13,353 bases of DNA, taken from contig JAKAPY010000030.1 of the NCBI GenBank assembly GCA_021811925.1, positions 1 to 13,353 on the forward strand, read 5' to 3'. Under the pieces are notes generated by a model. The model was not told the origin of the DNA. It did not search any database and was given only the letters and a program-made list of their open reading frames with translations. A program made the translations under genes and the position numbers. Below, piece after piece: positions 5,498-12,585 of the stretch (position 1 is its first letter; every line of letters begins with the position of its first letter). Origin of the DNA: Thermoplasmata archaeon (GTDB lineage: Archaea; Thermoplasmatota; Thermoplasmata; Sysuiplasmatales; Sysuiplasmataceae).

Positions 5498-6187
5498 ATG
5501 GAAGACAAGCGCGAGAGCGATGAATCGGAGGAAAGGGATCCAGTCATTGCCAGCCAGCCCGTTGAGGTCGAATTGGACCAGCCCTGTGTTTCATGTGGCC
5601 AGAAGGGGGTGGTGAACATTGTTTCAAACCTCGACCTGCCCTATCTCGGCGCGGCCATGCAGACCACATACATCTGCAGGGCCTGCGGTTTCAAGCACTC
5701 CGACATGATCACGCTTGAGAACAAGGGACCGCTCAGGTATGAAGCAGCCATTGAGAAGACTGAAGATTTGAACCTGAGGGTGGTCAGATCCAACTCCGGG
5801 ACCATTAGGATACCGGAAATTGGCGTTGAGATTGAGCCGGGGATGGCCTCTGAAAGCTTCATCTCGAATGCAGAGGGAATACTTGATCGAGTGGAAGAGG
5901 TCGTAAGGGTACTGATGAGGGACGCCGAGCTTGATGTGCATGAGAAGTGCAGCGCACTGCTGTCGGAGCTCGGGAAAATGAAGGGAGGGGAGAAGACGTT
6001 CCATCTCATCGTTGAGGACCCATACGGCAACAGTGCGATACTCGGTGAAAAGGCAAGGGTTACTGCCCTGACGGAGGAAGAGGCAAGCCAGCTGAAGAAA
6101 GGTGAAATGACGTTCGACATGAGTCCACTGAGAAGTGATGGCACGGGGGAAGACGGGGAGCCAGGAGAAAGGGGACCTGTACAGTAA
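5498..6187 (+). CDS. ZPR1-type zinc-finger protein
   Basis: A protein of about 229 residues. A four-Cys zinc finger is formed by C30/C33 (PCVSCGQ) and C60/C63 (ICRACGF), followed by the alpha/beta region seen in ZPR1 domains (LDLPYLG between the Cys pairs, VRSNSGTIRIPEIG, IEPGMASESFISNAEGIL). In eukaryotes ZPR1 acts as a chaperone for translation elongation factor eEF1A; the archaeal single-domain form may likewise serve aEF1A, though this is inferred. The first 20 residues are strongly acidic, and the last 15 form a GEDGEPGERGP low-complexity tail; neither belongs to the core. ATG 5498 is chosen as the start nearest the predicted leaderless position; ATG 5456, 5468 and 5486 are in frame alternatives. 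A tRNA gene follows after 57 bases. Confidence 0.85.
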   Translation: MEDKRESDESEERDPVIASQPVEVELDQPCVSCGQKGVVNIVSNLDLPYLGAAMQTTYICRACGFKHSDMITLENKGPLRYEAAIEKTEDLNLRVVRSNSGTIRIPEIGVEIEPGMASESFISNAEGILDRVEEVVRVLMRDAELDVHEKCSALLSELGKMKGGEKTFHLIVEDPYGNSAILGEKARVTALTEEEASQLKKGEMTFDMSPLRSDGTGEDGEPGERGPVQ

Positions 6188-6210
6188 AGAGGGCCGAGGG
6201 CCAGAAAATC

Positions 6211-6218
6211 ATTTAAAC
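6211..6218 (+). promoter_or_regulatory. Putative TATA box of the tRNA-Thr gene
   Basis: ATTTAAAC occurs about 30 bases ahead of the first base of the mature tRNA, the right distance for transcription to begin a few bases before it. It sits in the otherwise gene-free 57 bases after the ZPR1-type gene. Confidence 0.55.
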
Positions 6219-6244
6219 ACAACCATGTTCTTTCCCTGTCGTTT

Positions 6245-6333
6245 GCCACCATAGCTCAGGCGGTAGAGCGGCTGACTTGTATGATTTCAAAGAAATCAGC
6301 AGGTCGGGAGTTCAAATCTCCCTGGTGGCTCCA
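6245..6333 (+). tRNA. tRNA-Thr (anticodon UGU) with a 13-nt intron
   Basis: The acceptor stem pairs GCCACCA (6245-6251) with TGGTGGC (6323-6329); the D arm is GCTC/GAGC; the anticodon stem is GCTGA (6271-6275) with TCAGC (6296-6300); the T arm is GGGAG-TTCAAAT-CTCCC. The discriminator T (6330) and CCA (6331-6333) are encoded. The space between the anticodon stem strands is 20 instead of 7 bases. Removing 13 bases leaves the loop CTTGTAA with anticodon TGT at 6278-6280, reading Thr ACA codons. The intron is best placed between positions 37 and 38 (6282-6294); a one-base shift to 36/37 gives the same product. A TATA-like element lies upstream, so the gene is transcribed on its own. Confidence 0.93.
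6282..6294 (+). other. tRNA-Thr intron, 13 nt
   Basis: The segment TGATTTCAAAGAA interrupts the anticodon loop after A37. It is close to the shortest archaeal tRNA introns known to me. Only part of a bulge-helix-bulge motif is visible: CTT (6276-6278) can pair with AAG (6290-6292) and AAA (6293-6295) can form the 3' bulge, but the 5' side lacks an obvious outer helix. The intron also forms a 7-bp inverted repeat with the 3' anticodon strand. Confidence 0.75.
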
Positions 6334-6372
6334 GGCCCATCGTGATTCCTTAGAATAAAAATAGTTTATGAT

Positions 6373-6382
6373 GTATATAATT
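6373..6382 (+). promoter_or_regulatory. Putative TATA box for the aconitase gene
   Basis: GTATATAATT stands in the 98-base region between the tRNA and the aconitase gene. It predicts a transcription start near 6403, about 11 bases before GTG 6414 and 29 before ATG 6432. The region downstream is AT-rich and has no Shine-Dalgarno close to either start. Confidence 0.6.
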
Positions 6383-6431
6383 GGAAGGAGTTTCGAAAAA
6401 GATTAATTAGACCGTGCACGTAGTGAACGGC

Positions 6432-9221
6432 ATGACAGAAACGTCCTCAGCAGCAGGCGAGTTACACAATCTCTGGGGTACACTCAGGGAATTCGACACT
6501 GAGCAGGGGAAGAAAGTCAAGTTCTATTCCCTACCGGCCCTAGAAGAAAAGGGGATTGGGCCCATATCCACTCTTCCGCTCTCGATAAGGATCGTGCTTG
6601 AGTCGCTCCTCAGGAACTGCGATGGCAGAGGCGTGAAGGAGGAGGACGTCCGCGCCCTTGCAAACTGGAACGCATCCAGCCCCGAGGACAGGGAAATACC
6701 GTTCAAGGTTTCAAGGGTGCTGATGCAGGATTTCACCGGCGTTCCGGCAGTGGTTGATTTGGCAGCGATGAGGGACGCGATGGCAAAGCTTGGCAAGGAT
6801 CCGCAGCTGATACAGCCGCAGGTTCCTGTTGACCTTATCATAGACCACTCGGTGCAGGTCGACTCCTACGGTACGGGTGAATCATTCATAATCAACAGGG
6901 ATCTTGAATTCAGGAGAAATCGGGAACGTTACACACTTCTCAAGTGGGCTTCTTCTGCATTTGACAGATTCTATGTGATGCCGCCCTCCCTGGGTATTTG
7001 CCACCAGGTCAATCTTGAATATCTTGCAAAATGCGTTACGGTCACTGAACAGAACGGGACAAGACTGGCATTTCCCGACACCCTTGTGGGAACGGACTCC
7101 CACACGACGATGGTTAACGGCATAGGCGTGTTCGGATTCGGCGTCGGTGGAATCGAGGCAGAGGCGGCAGTTCTTGACCAGCCGGTGGCGCTGTCGCACC
7201 CCGAGGTGGTCGGGGTTCACATAACTGGAAAGCTGAGGGAAGGCGTTACGGCCACGGACCTTGTCCTCACCCTCACCCAGATGCTCCGCAAGCACAATGT
7301 CGTCGGGAAATTTGTGGAGTTTTTCGGCCCCGGGATAGGAGAGTTGTCTATTCCGGACCGTGCAACGCTGACCAACATGTGTCCCGAGTACGGTGCAACA
7401 GTCGCCCTTTTCCCTGTGGATGCAAGGACGCTTGAATATCTCAAGTTCACTGGCAGGAAGGATGAGTTGATAGATGTCGCAAGGAAGTACTATGAGAAGC
7501 AGGGATTTTCCTCCATTGACTATTCAAGGGTGAGATTCAGCTCTGTTGTGGAACTGGATCTGTCAAAGGTAGTACCGAGCATCGCCGGCCCGAAACTTCC
7601 CCAGTCAAGACTGGAACTTGCAGCGGTAAGGGACAATTTTGTGAACGAGTTCCTTTCAGCTGCCCAGGCAGCCAATTCGGCTGGAAACAATTTCTCAAGC
7701 GAGGGGGCGCCGGACAGCCTGCTTCAGCTGCAGAAGCATGGGAATTTTTCAGGCCATGGCAACACGGCTGCACTCACGTACCCCGACGGAAGCCCGGGGA
7801 CCATATCGGATGGCGATGTTGTCATAGCGGCAATTACAAGCTGCACCAACACAAGCAATCCGGAAGTGATGATTGCCGCCGGCCTGCTTGCGAAAAAGGC
7901 AGTTGAGTTGGGACTCGGAGTTTCGCCGAAGGTGAAGACAAGCCTTGCCCCCGGATCCAGGGTGGTTACGGATTATCTTGAGAAGGCATCGTTAACTGGA
8001 CCGCTTAACAAGCTTGGTTTCTATCTAGTAGGTTACGGCTGCACGACTTGCATTGGGAACAGCGGACCCCTGCCGGAGCACTTATCGAAGGCAGTCACAC
8101 AGAACAAGCTTTCAGTTGCGAGCGTCCTTTCAGGCAACAGGAATTTCGAGGCGAGGATTCACGGCGACGTACGCGCGAATTACCTGATGTCTCCCCCGCT
8201 TGTCGTTGCCTATGCCATAGCCGGCAGTGTCCTGAAGGATATTGCAAATGAGCCGTTGCAGTCTGTCAACGGGAAGGATGTCTACCTCAGGGATATATGG
8301 CCATCCAGGGATGAGATTGAGAAGGCAATTTCGTCCTCCATAACACCGGAAATGTACATAAGGAGATATACAGACATTGACAAGTCAAGCGAAGACTGGA
8401 TATCGCTCAAGTCGCCTTCCGGTGAACTCTATGACTGGGATGACGAGAGCACTTACATCCAGTCCCCGCCCTTCTTTGAGGATTTCGACTCGACAGCCGA
8501 GGGAGGAATAGAATCTGTGAAGGAGGCCAGGGTGCTTGCCGTATTCGGCGACTCCGTGACAACAGACCACATTTCACCCGCCGGAGCATTCTCCCCAGAT
8601 ACGCCCGCCGGAAAGTACCTCATCGAGAAGGGAGTGTCGCCGGCCGATTTCAACACGTACGGCTCGAGGAGAGGCAACGACAGGGTGCTCATGCGCGGAA
8701 CGTTCGCAAACAAGAGAATAAAGAACCTGCTGCTGCCTGGCGTAGAGGGAGGCTTCACTCTGCATTTCCCGGACAGGAACAGAATGTCGATATTCGATGC
8801 GGCCGTGGCATACAGGAAGGAAGGTGTGCCTCTGGTAGTGTTTGCAGGGGCGGAGTATGGCGCGGGAAGCTCGAGGGACTGGGCCGCAAAGGGCCCGAAG
8901 CTCCTGGGGGTCAGGGCTGTTGTGGCGGTAAGCTTCGAACGTATACACAGGAGCAACCTGATAGGCATGGGAATACTTCCATTACAGTTCAAGAAGGGCG
9001 AAAACGGCCAGTCTCTGGATATCGATTTCACAAGGGAAGTAAGCATAGAACTGGCGGACGAGCATAAACCAAGGGGCAGGGCGGTGCTGAAATACCACAG
9101 GAATGGCCAGGAGACCCAGTCGAATGCCGAGCTGACGCTCAGGATTGACAACGAAATGGAGCTTGAATACTGCAGGGCCGGCGGAATTCTCCAGTATGTA
9201 ATGAAAAGGCTGGCCGCCTGA
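6432..9221 (+). CDS. acnA: Aconitate hydratase (AcnA/IRP1 type)
   Basis: A 929-residue monomeric aconitase, the expected size for the AcnA/IRP1 branch. It interconverts citrate and isocitrate via cis-aconitate in the cytoplasmic citric acid cycle. The three ligands of the [4Fe-4S] cluster are present: C471 in TSCTNTSNP and C537/C540 in GCTTCIGN. Substrate-binding residues include the GSSRDWAAKG motif of the swivelling C-terminal domain (S813-R815-D816) and the DSHTTMVNG and GVGGIEAEA segments in the N-terminal half. The N-terminal LREFDT, FYSLPALEEKG and LPLSIRIVLESLLRN elements match the family. ATG 6432 is preferred; GTG 6414 would add only six residues. A TATA box lies at 6373-6382, and the thioesterase gene follows in the same direction after 54 bases, so read-through is possible. 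No truncation or damage is seen. Confidence 0.97.
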   Translation: MTETSSAAGELHNLWGTLREFDTEQGKKVKFYSLPALEEKGIGPISTLPLSIRIVLESLLRNCDGRGVKEEDVRALANWNASSPEDREIPFKVSRVLMQDFTGVPAVVDLAAMRDAMAKLGKDPQLIQPQVPVDLIIDHSVQVDSYGTGESFIINRDLEFRRNRERYTLLKWASSAFDRFYVMPPSLGICHQVNLEYLAKCVTVTEQNGTRLAFPDTLVGTDSHTTMVNGIGVFGFGVGGIEAEAAVLDQPVALSHPEVVGVHITGKLREGVTATDLVLTLTQMLRKHNVVGKFVEFFGPGIGELSIPDRATLTNMCPEYGATVALFPVDARTLEYLKFTGRKDELIDVARKYYEKQGFSSIDYSRVRFSSVVELDLSKVVPSIAGPKLPQSRLELAAVRDNFVNEFLSAAQAANSAGNNFSSEGAPDSLLQLQKHGNFSGHGNTAALTYPDGSPGTISDGDVVIAAITSCTNTSNPEVMIAAGLLAKKAVELGLGVSPKVKTSLAPGSRVVTDYLEKASLTGPLNKLGFYLVGYGCTTCIGNSGPLPEHLSKAVTQNKLSVASVLSGNRNFEARIHGDVRANYLMSPPLVVAYAIAGSVLKDIANEPLQSVNGKDVYLRDIWPSRDEIEKAISSSITPEMYIRRYTDIDKSSEDWISLKSPSGELYDWDDESTYIQSPPFFEDFDSTAEGGIESVKEARVLAVFGDSVTTDHISPAGAFSPDTPAGKYLIEKGVSPADFNTYGSRRGNDRVLMRGTFANKRIKNLLLPGVEGGFTLHFPDRNRMSIFDAAVAYRKEGVPLVVFAGAEYGAGSSRDWAAKGPKLLGVRAVVAVSFERIHRSNLIGMGILPLQFKKGENGQSLDIDFTREVSIELADEHKPRGRAVLKYHRNGQETQSNAELTLRIDNEMELEYCRAGGILQYVMKRLAA

Positions 9222-9275
9222 TGGTGAACATATTGCTTGGAATTCTTTAACTACATGTTCCAGTTTGGCAAAAGC

Positions 9276-9722
9276 ATGGAGAACGACAAAAACGATTTCG
9301 GCAGCTTTGCCAGGCTTGCCTCCATCATAAAGGGTGATCCCTTCCTGAAACACCTTGGCGTCGAGGTCCTCGACGTCGGCAGGGGATACGCGAAACTCAG
9401 GATCGGCGAGGCAGAGCACGTTCTCCGGCACGGTGGCATAGTGAACGGGGGCGCAATCAGCACCCTCATAGATGCCACGGGCGGGACAGCGACAGCAACC
9501 GTGAACCAGGGAAAGAACCAGGTCACAATCGAACTCAAAGTCAACTTCCTGGAAGCCGTGAAGAAGGGAGAAATGACGTGCGAGGCCAGGGTAATCAGGG
9601 CGGGAAGGAACATCGTGGTTTGTGAGATGGATCTCTTCGATCAGGAGGGAAGGACTTGCGCGAAGGGAATAGGCACCTGGATGGTCCTCTACGAGGACAA
9701 GTTTCCCTTCCCGCAGAAGTGA
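9276..9722 (+). CDS. PaaI-type hotdog-fold thioesterase
   Basis: A 148-residue hotdog-fold protein of the PaaI thioesterase family, which hydrolyses acyl-CoA esters, often aromatic ones, in the cytoplasm. The core signature RHGGIVNGGAISTLIDATGG is at residues 51-70, with the HGG motif at 52-54 and the likely catalytic acid D66. Later strands (VTIELKVNFLEAVKKG) are normal for the family. Upstream in-frame starts exist at TTG 9237 and ATG 9255. ATG 9276 is chosen because it begins just before the conserved part and lies about 26 bases after a weak AT-rich element near 9245-9252. The gene lies 54 bases after aconitase and 2 bases before endonuclease III. The physiological substrate cannot be inferred, and no aromatic degradation genes are nearby. 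Confidence 0.87.
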   Translation: MENDKNDFGSFARLASIIKGDPFLKHLGVEVLDVGRGYAKLRIGEAEHVLRHGGIVNGGAISTLIDATGGTATATVNQGKNQVTIELKVNFLEAVKKGEMTCEARVIRAGRNIVVCEMDLFDQEGRTCAKGIGTWMVLYEDKFPFPQK

Positions 9723-9724
9723 AA

Positions 9725-10447
9725 ATGGAAGAATCGCTTCCTGTCGGCAAGGCACATGTCGGACCCTCTCCTGGAAGGACGTTGAGGGACAGGATGGAAA
9801 GGGCATCGGCCGTGCTCTCACTTCTGTCCACAGATTATCCGGATGCAAGATGCGCACTTGATTTCAGCTCTCCAGAGGAGCTGCTTGTTGCAACCATACT
9901 CTCCGCACAATGCACGGACAGCATGGTGAACAGGGTGACACCAGTCCTTTTCAGGAGATTCCCTGTTCCAAATGCCCTGGCGGATGCCACGCTTGCTGAG
10001 GTGCAGTCAATCATAAAGCAGTGCGGCTACTACAGGCAGAAGGCGAGATTCATCAGGGACTCGTGCAGGATGCTTGTAAGGAAGAATAACGGAAGGGTGC
10101 CGAAGTCTCTCGAGGAGCTGATACAGCTTCCTGGGGTAGCTAGAAAGACGGCTAACGTCGTCCTTTCCGTCGCATTCGGCATCAACGAGGGGATTGCGGT
10201 CGATACCCATGTTGCAAGACTGAGCAGTCGGCTTGGGCTGACGCGCAATACAGACCCAGGGAGAATAGAGATTGATCTCATGAAGATCGTCGGAAGGGTT
10301 GAATGGGGCAAGCTTACAACCCTCCTGATAGCGCATGGAAGGGCTGTCTGCCATGCAAGGAAACCGGAGTGCGGCAGCTGTTCCCTTTCAGGCATCTGCC
10401 CGTCAGCCTTCAAGGTCAGGGCACGCGGTGCCAAGAAAGCAGAGTGA
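9725..10447 (+). CDS. nth: Endonuclease III (DNA glycosylase/AP lyase)
   Basis: Nth removes oxidised pyrimidines from DNA and cleaves the abasic site by beta-elimination. The 240-residue frame shows the family's opening helices (LDFSSPEELLVATILSAQCTD), the helix-hairpin-helix LPGVARKTA (135-143) with the catalytic Lys K141, the catalytic Asp D160 in AVDTHVAR, and a [4Fe-4S] loop C209-x6-C216-x2-C219-x5-C225. All active-site residues are present. The start is uncertain. ATG 9725 lies 2 bases after the thioesterase stop and adds a 23-residue leader without family resemblance. ATG 9794 has a GAGGG (9784-9788) five bases upstream and gives the usual length of about 217 residues, so it may be the true start. 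Close linkage to the thioesterase gene suggests co-transcription without a shared function. Confidence 0.93.
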   Translation: MEESLPVGKAHVGPSPGRTLRDRMERASAVLSLLSTDYPDARCALDFSSPEELLVATILSAQCTDSMVNRVTPVLFRRFPVPNALADATLAEVQSIIKQCGYYRQKARFIRDSCRMLVRKNNGRVPKSLEELIQLPGVARKTANVVLSVAFGINEGIAVDTHVARLSSRLGLTRNTDPGRIEIDLMKIVGRVEWGKLTTLLIAHGRAVCHARKPECGSCSLSGICPSAFKVRARGAKKAE

Positions 10448-10566
10448 ACGTGTCCCCGTATTCTCTCAGAGTAGAATGTTGTTCTGAAGAAGACAGACAC
10501 GGGCGCATCCTCCAGTTGATTCCGGAGATACGCCTCGCAGAGCGCTTCATTTCATTTCCCTGCAAT

Positions 10567-10588
10567 TTTGCTTCATGGCGGAAGCAAA
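10567..10588. repeat. 8-bp inverted repeat (hairpin) in the spacer after nth
   Basis: TTTGCTTC (10567-10574) and its exact complement GAAGCAAA (10581-10588) flank a six-base loop. It follows a T-rich stretch. It might be a transcript-end structure or part of a small RNA; there is no U-tract directly after it on the plus strand. Confidence 0.5.
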
Positions 10589-10748
10589 GCAGATGCCATT
10601 CCTTGACTCCGCTCCGTTCAAAAGGCCGATAACTCCATTCAGCGATAGGAGAGCATTGTTGTTGACAAATACACAATGAATGAAACAATACCTTGCGCTT
10701 TCTTCTCCGCGACCCCGCTGCAAGTCCATGGCCTTTTGTGCAGAGAGG

Positions 10749-10756
10749 CTTTAATG
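10749..10756 (+). promoter_or_regulatory. Putative TATA box for the uracil-DNA glycosylase gene
   Basis: GCTTTAAT lies about 47 bases before the ATG at 10799. It would place the transcript start near 10777-10780, leaving a leader of about 20 bases that just includes the ribosome-binding site. Confidence 0.4.
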
Positions 10757-10784
10757 TGTATTCGTCTTTGGGTCATCCTGCAAA

Positions 10785-10791
10785 AGGAGAT
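10785..10791 (+). promoter_or_regulatory. Ribosome-binding site of the uracil-DNA glycosylase gene
   Basis: AGGAGAT stands 7 bases before ATG 10799 and is one of the clearest Shine-Dalgarno sites in the window. An ATG at 10790 inside the site begins a frame of only two codons that ends at TGA 10796-10798, directly before the real start. Confidence 0.6.
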
Positions 10792-10798
10792 GGACTGA

Positions 10799-11494
10799 AT
10801 GAAGGCAAGCTCCAGGCAGAAGGACAGTTTTTCAAAACTCAGCAATGACATTATCGGCTGCAGGAAATGCCCAAGGCTTGTGAAGTTCAGGGAAGGCATT
10901 GCGGGGAAAAAGACCAAGCGTTTTTCAGACTGGGACTACTGGGGAAAGCCGGTCCCCGGGTACGGCGACCATAAGGCAAGACTGGTCATCATCGGCCTTG
11001 CCCCTGCGGCACACGGAGGCAACAGGACAGGCAGGGTGTTCACTGGCGATCTCTCGGCAAAATTCCTCATTGGCTGCCTGTATGAGGCAGGCCTCACAAG
11101 CCAGCCAAACTCGGACAGCATGAATGATGGCCTTGTGATGATAGACTCTTACATGCTTGCGGCGGTGAGGTGCGTGCCCCCGGATAACAGGCCGACTCCG
11201 AAGGAAGCGAAGAGCTGCCACCCTTTCCTCGAAAGGGAACTTCTCCTCCTGAAGAACGCCAAAGCCGTGCTGCTTCTCGGCAAGTTCGCTTTCGACTCAT
11301 ACGTCAAATTTCTCAGGGAGACAACGGGCCTCAAGACTAGCAACTTCAAATTCAGGCATGGAGCAGTCTACGATCCTCCCGGGATGCCTGCACTTTACGC
11401 CTCATATCACCCGAGTCCGCGCAACACCAATACAGGAAAAATGAACAGGGAGATATTCCTGGAACTTCTGGAAATGATAAAGAAGGAGCTATAG
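10799..11494 (+). CDS. Uracil-DNA glycosylase, family 5 (UDGb type)
   Basis: A 231-residue iron-sulfur uracil-DNA glycosylase that removes uracil, and in this family often other deaminated bases, to start base-excision repair. Motif A reads GLAPAAHGGNRTGR (66-79), the family 5 form lacking the polar catalytic residue of families 1 and 4. Motif B reads HPSPRNTNTGK near the C-terminus. Cluster ligands are C21 and C24 (GCRKCPRLV), C125 (VRCVPP) and C140 (KSCHPF). The short N-terminus ahead of C21 and total length are normal. The start at 10799 is supported by AGGAGAT seven bases upstream. The gene is probably monocistronic and ends 21 bases before the convergent ABC transporter ATPase gene. Thermophilic and acidophilic archaea commonly carry such enzymes against cytosine deamination, which fits the organism inferred here. 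Confidence 0.93.
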   Translation: MKASSRQKDSFSKLSNDIIGCRKCPRLVKFREGIAGKKTKRFSDWDYWGKPVPGYGDHKARLVIIGLAPAAHGGNRTGRVFTGDLSAKFLIGCLYEAGLTSQPNSDSMNDGLVMIDSYMLAAVRCVPPDNRPTPKEAKSCHPFLERELLLLKNAKAVLLLGKFAFDSYVKFLRETTGLKTSNFKFRHGAVYDPPGMPALYASYHPSPRNTNTGKMNREIFLELLEMIKKEL

Positions 11495-11515
11495 CCTGCG
11501 CTGGGGTGAAATGCC

Positions 11516-12535
11516 TCATCGCTGCTGCTGGCCCAGGATGTCCTTCTTCACAAGCTTTCCGTCAACATACAGGTTGCACCTTCCAACGGAACATTTCAGC
11601 CTGGAGCCCGGCTCCACGTATCTGTCGTGCTTCACTATGAAATGACTATCGTCCTTTACGCAGTAAAGGAAATTGATGTCTCCCACTGTTTCACCGCTTT
11701 GAACTTCACAATCAATGCCTGAATCGCTGACCTCGATCCATTCGGTGCGGAAACCGGCCTCTCCCTCTGTCCCGTCACCGGCAACCATGCTGGCAGGCAG
11801 GAAATTCATCGGGTAATTGCCGATGAAGTCGCCAACCCATTTTGTTTCCGGATATTCATAGAGTTCTTTGAAAGATGATATCTGCTCGAACTTGCCATTG
11901 TGAAGGACGGCAACCCTGTTTGCTATGTTTGAAACCTCGAACTGATCGTGCGTCACATATACGAAACTCTGCCTCAGGCCTACCTGCAGGCTCCTCAGCT
12001 CCTCGCGAGCCCTGAAACGCACCCGGGCATCCAGGTTGCTCAGCGGTTCGTCAAGCAGGAAAATCGCAGGCTCCCTTACGAGCGCTCTCGCAAGGGCAGT
12101 CCTCTGCTTCTGTCCGCCGCTGATCTTTGTGACGTTCTTCTGCAATATGTCTGTGATGCCGAGCCTCTCGGCTGTTGGCAATACCCTTTTCTTGATCGCT
12201 TCAGGAGTCAGGTGCCTCATTTTCAGCGGAAATGCTATGTTCTGGTACACGGTCATGTTGGGGTACAGAGCATAGCTCTGAAAAACAACGGAGAGATTCC
12301 TTTTGTTTGCAGGAAGGTCGGTCACATCCTTCCCGTTAATCAGTATTTTTCCTTCATCGGGTCTTTCAATGCCAATGACTGTTCTGAGCAACGTGGATTT
12401 GCCTGAACCGGATGGTCCCAATATTGCAAAGAACTCATTCTCCATGACCTTAAGGTCAATCCTGTCCAGAACGGATGTCTTTCCGAATTTCTTGGAAACC
12501 CCCTGGAGCTCAAGCCGCGGAACGTTGTCTGGCAA
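11516..12535 (-). CDS. ABC transporter ATP-binding protein, carbohydrate (MalK/UgpC-like) type
   Basis: A 339-residue ATPase of the CUT1/MalK class that would energise uptake of a sugar or related solute at the cytoplasmic face. Motifs are in order: Walker A GPSGSGKST (40-48), Q-loop Q86 (VFQSYALYP), signature ISGGQ (138-142, Ile for the usual Leu), Walker B FLLDE (159-163), D-loop SNLD (166-169) and H196 (YVTHD). After residue 235 a TOBE-type regulatory domain follows the linker GDFIGNYPMNFLPA, as in MalK. The start is TTG 12535, since a TAA lies directly upstream in frame; an AAAGGAGTG (12547-12555) precedes it by about 11 bases, rather far. The permease gene ends 50 bases upstream on the same strand, so the two are an operon. 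The transported substrate is not shown by the sequence. Confidence 0.93.
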   Translation of the reverse strand: MPDNVPRLELQGVSKKFGKTSVLDRIDLKVMENEFFAILGPSGSGKSTLLRTVIGIERPDEGKILINGKDVTDLPANKRNLSVVFQSYALYPNMTVYQNIAFPLKMRHLTPEAIKKRVLPTAERLGITDILQKNVTKISGGQKQRTALARALVREPAIFLLDEPLSNLDARVRFRAREELRSLQVGLRQSFVYVTHDQFEVSNIANRVAVLHNGKFEQISSFKELYEYPETKWVGDFIGNYPMNFLPASMVAGDGTEGEAGFRTEWIEVSDSGIDCEVQSGETVGDINFLYCVKDDSHFIVKHDRYVEPGSRLKCSVGRCNLYVDGKLVKKDILGQQQR

Positions 12536-12585
12536 TTAAATTACACACTCCTTTGAATTCTTGTTTTGATGCGCACTGTAATGAA

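Larger units (their letters stand above)
10448..10798. other. 351-base stretch without a convincing gene
   Basis: This spacer separates endonuclease III from the uracil-DNA glycosylase gene. Open frames on both strands are short, lack start signals and resemble no family. It holds a T-rich run (about 10546-10569) that could end the nth transcript, an 8-bp hairpin (10567-10588), a CGTGTC/GACACG pair (about 10449 and 10496) and a TATA-like box and ribosome-binding site for the next gene near its right end. A small RNA or a decayed gene cannot be excluded. Confidence 0.6.

Noticed and set aside
6383..6390. GGAAGGAG, a strong-looking Shine-Dalgarno before aconitase
   Set aside because: No start codon lies within normal range in the aconitase frame, and it would be upstream of the transcription start predicted from the TATA at 6373-6382.
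8453..9151. A 232-codon Ser/Leu-rich minus-strand frame inside aconitase
   Set aside because: Serine- and leucine-rich composition is the mirror of GA-rich coding on the other strand; no motif or promoter was seen.
8982..9857. A 291-codon open frame on the minus strand across the ends of aconitase and the thioesterase
   Set aside because: It spans two well-supported plus-strand genes and a short gap; its product is Cys/His/Pro-rich without domains, as expected from a codon-bias shadow.
10303..10632. A 109-codon plus-strand frame overlapping the end of nth
   Set aside because: Its first half is the out-of-frame reading of the endonuclease III Fe-S region and the rest has no recognisable features.
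10416..10729. Minus-strand frames of 60-90 codons in the spacer after nth
   Set aside because: No resemblance to known families, no ribosome-binding site or TATA at their starts, and mutually overlapping frames.
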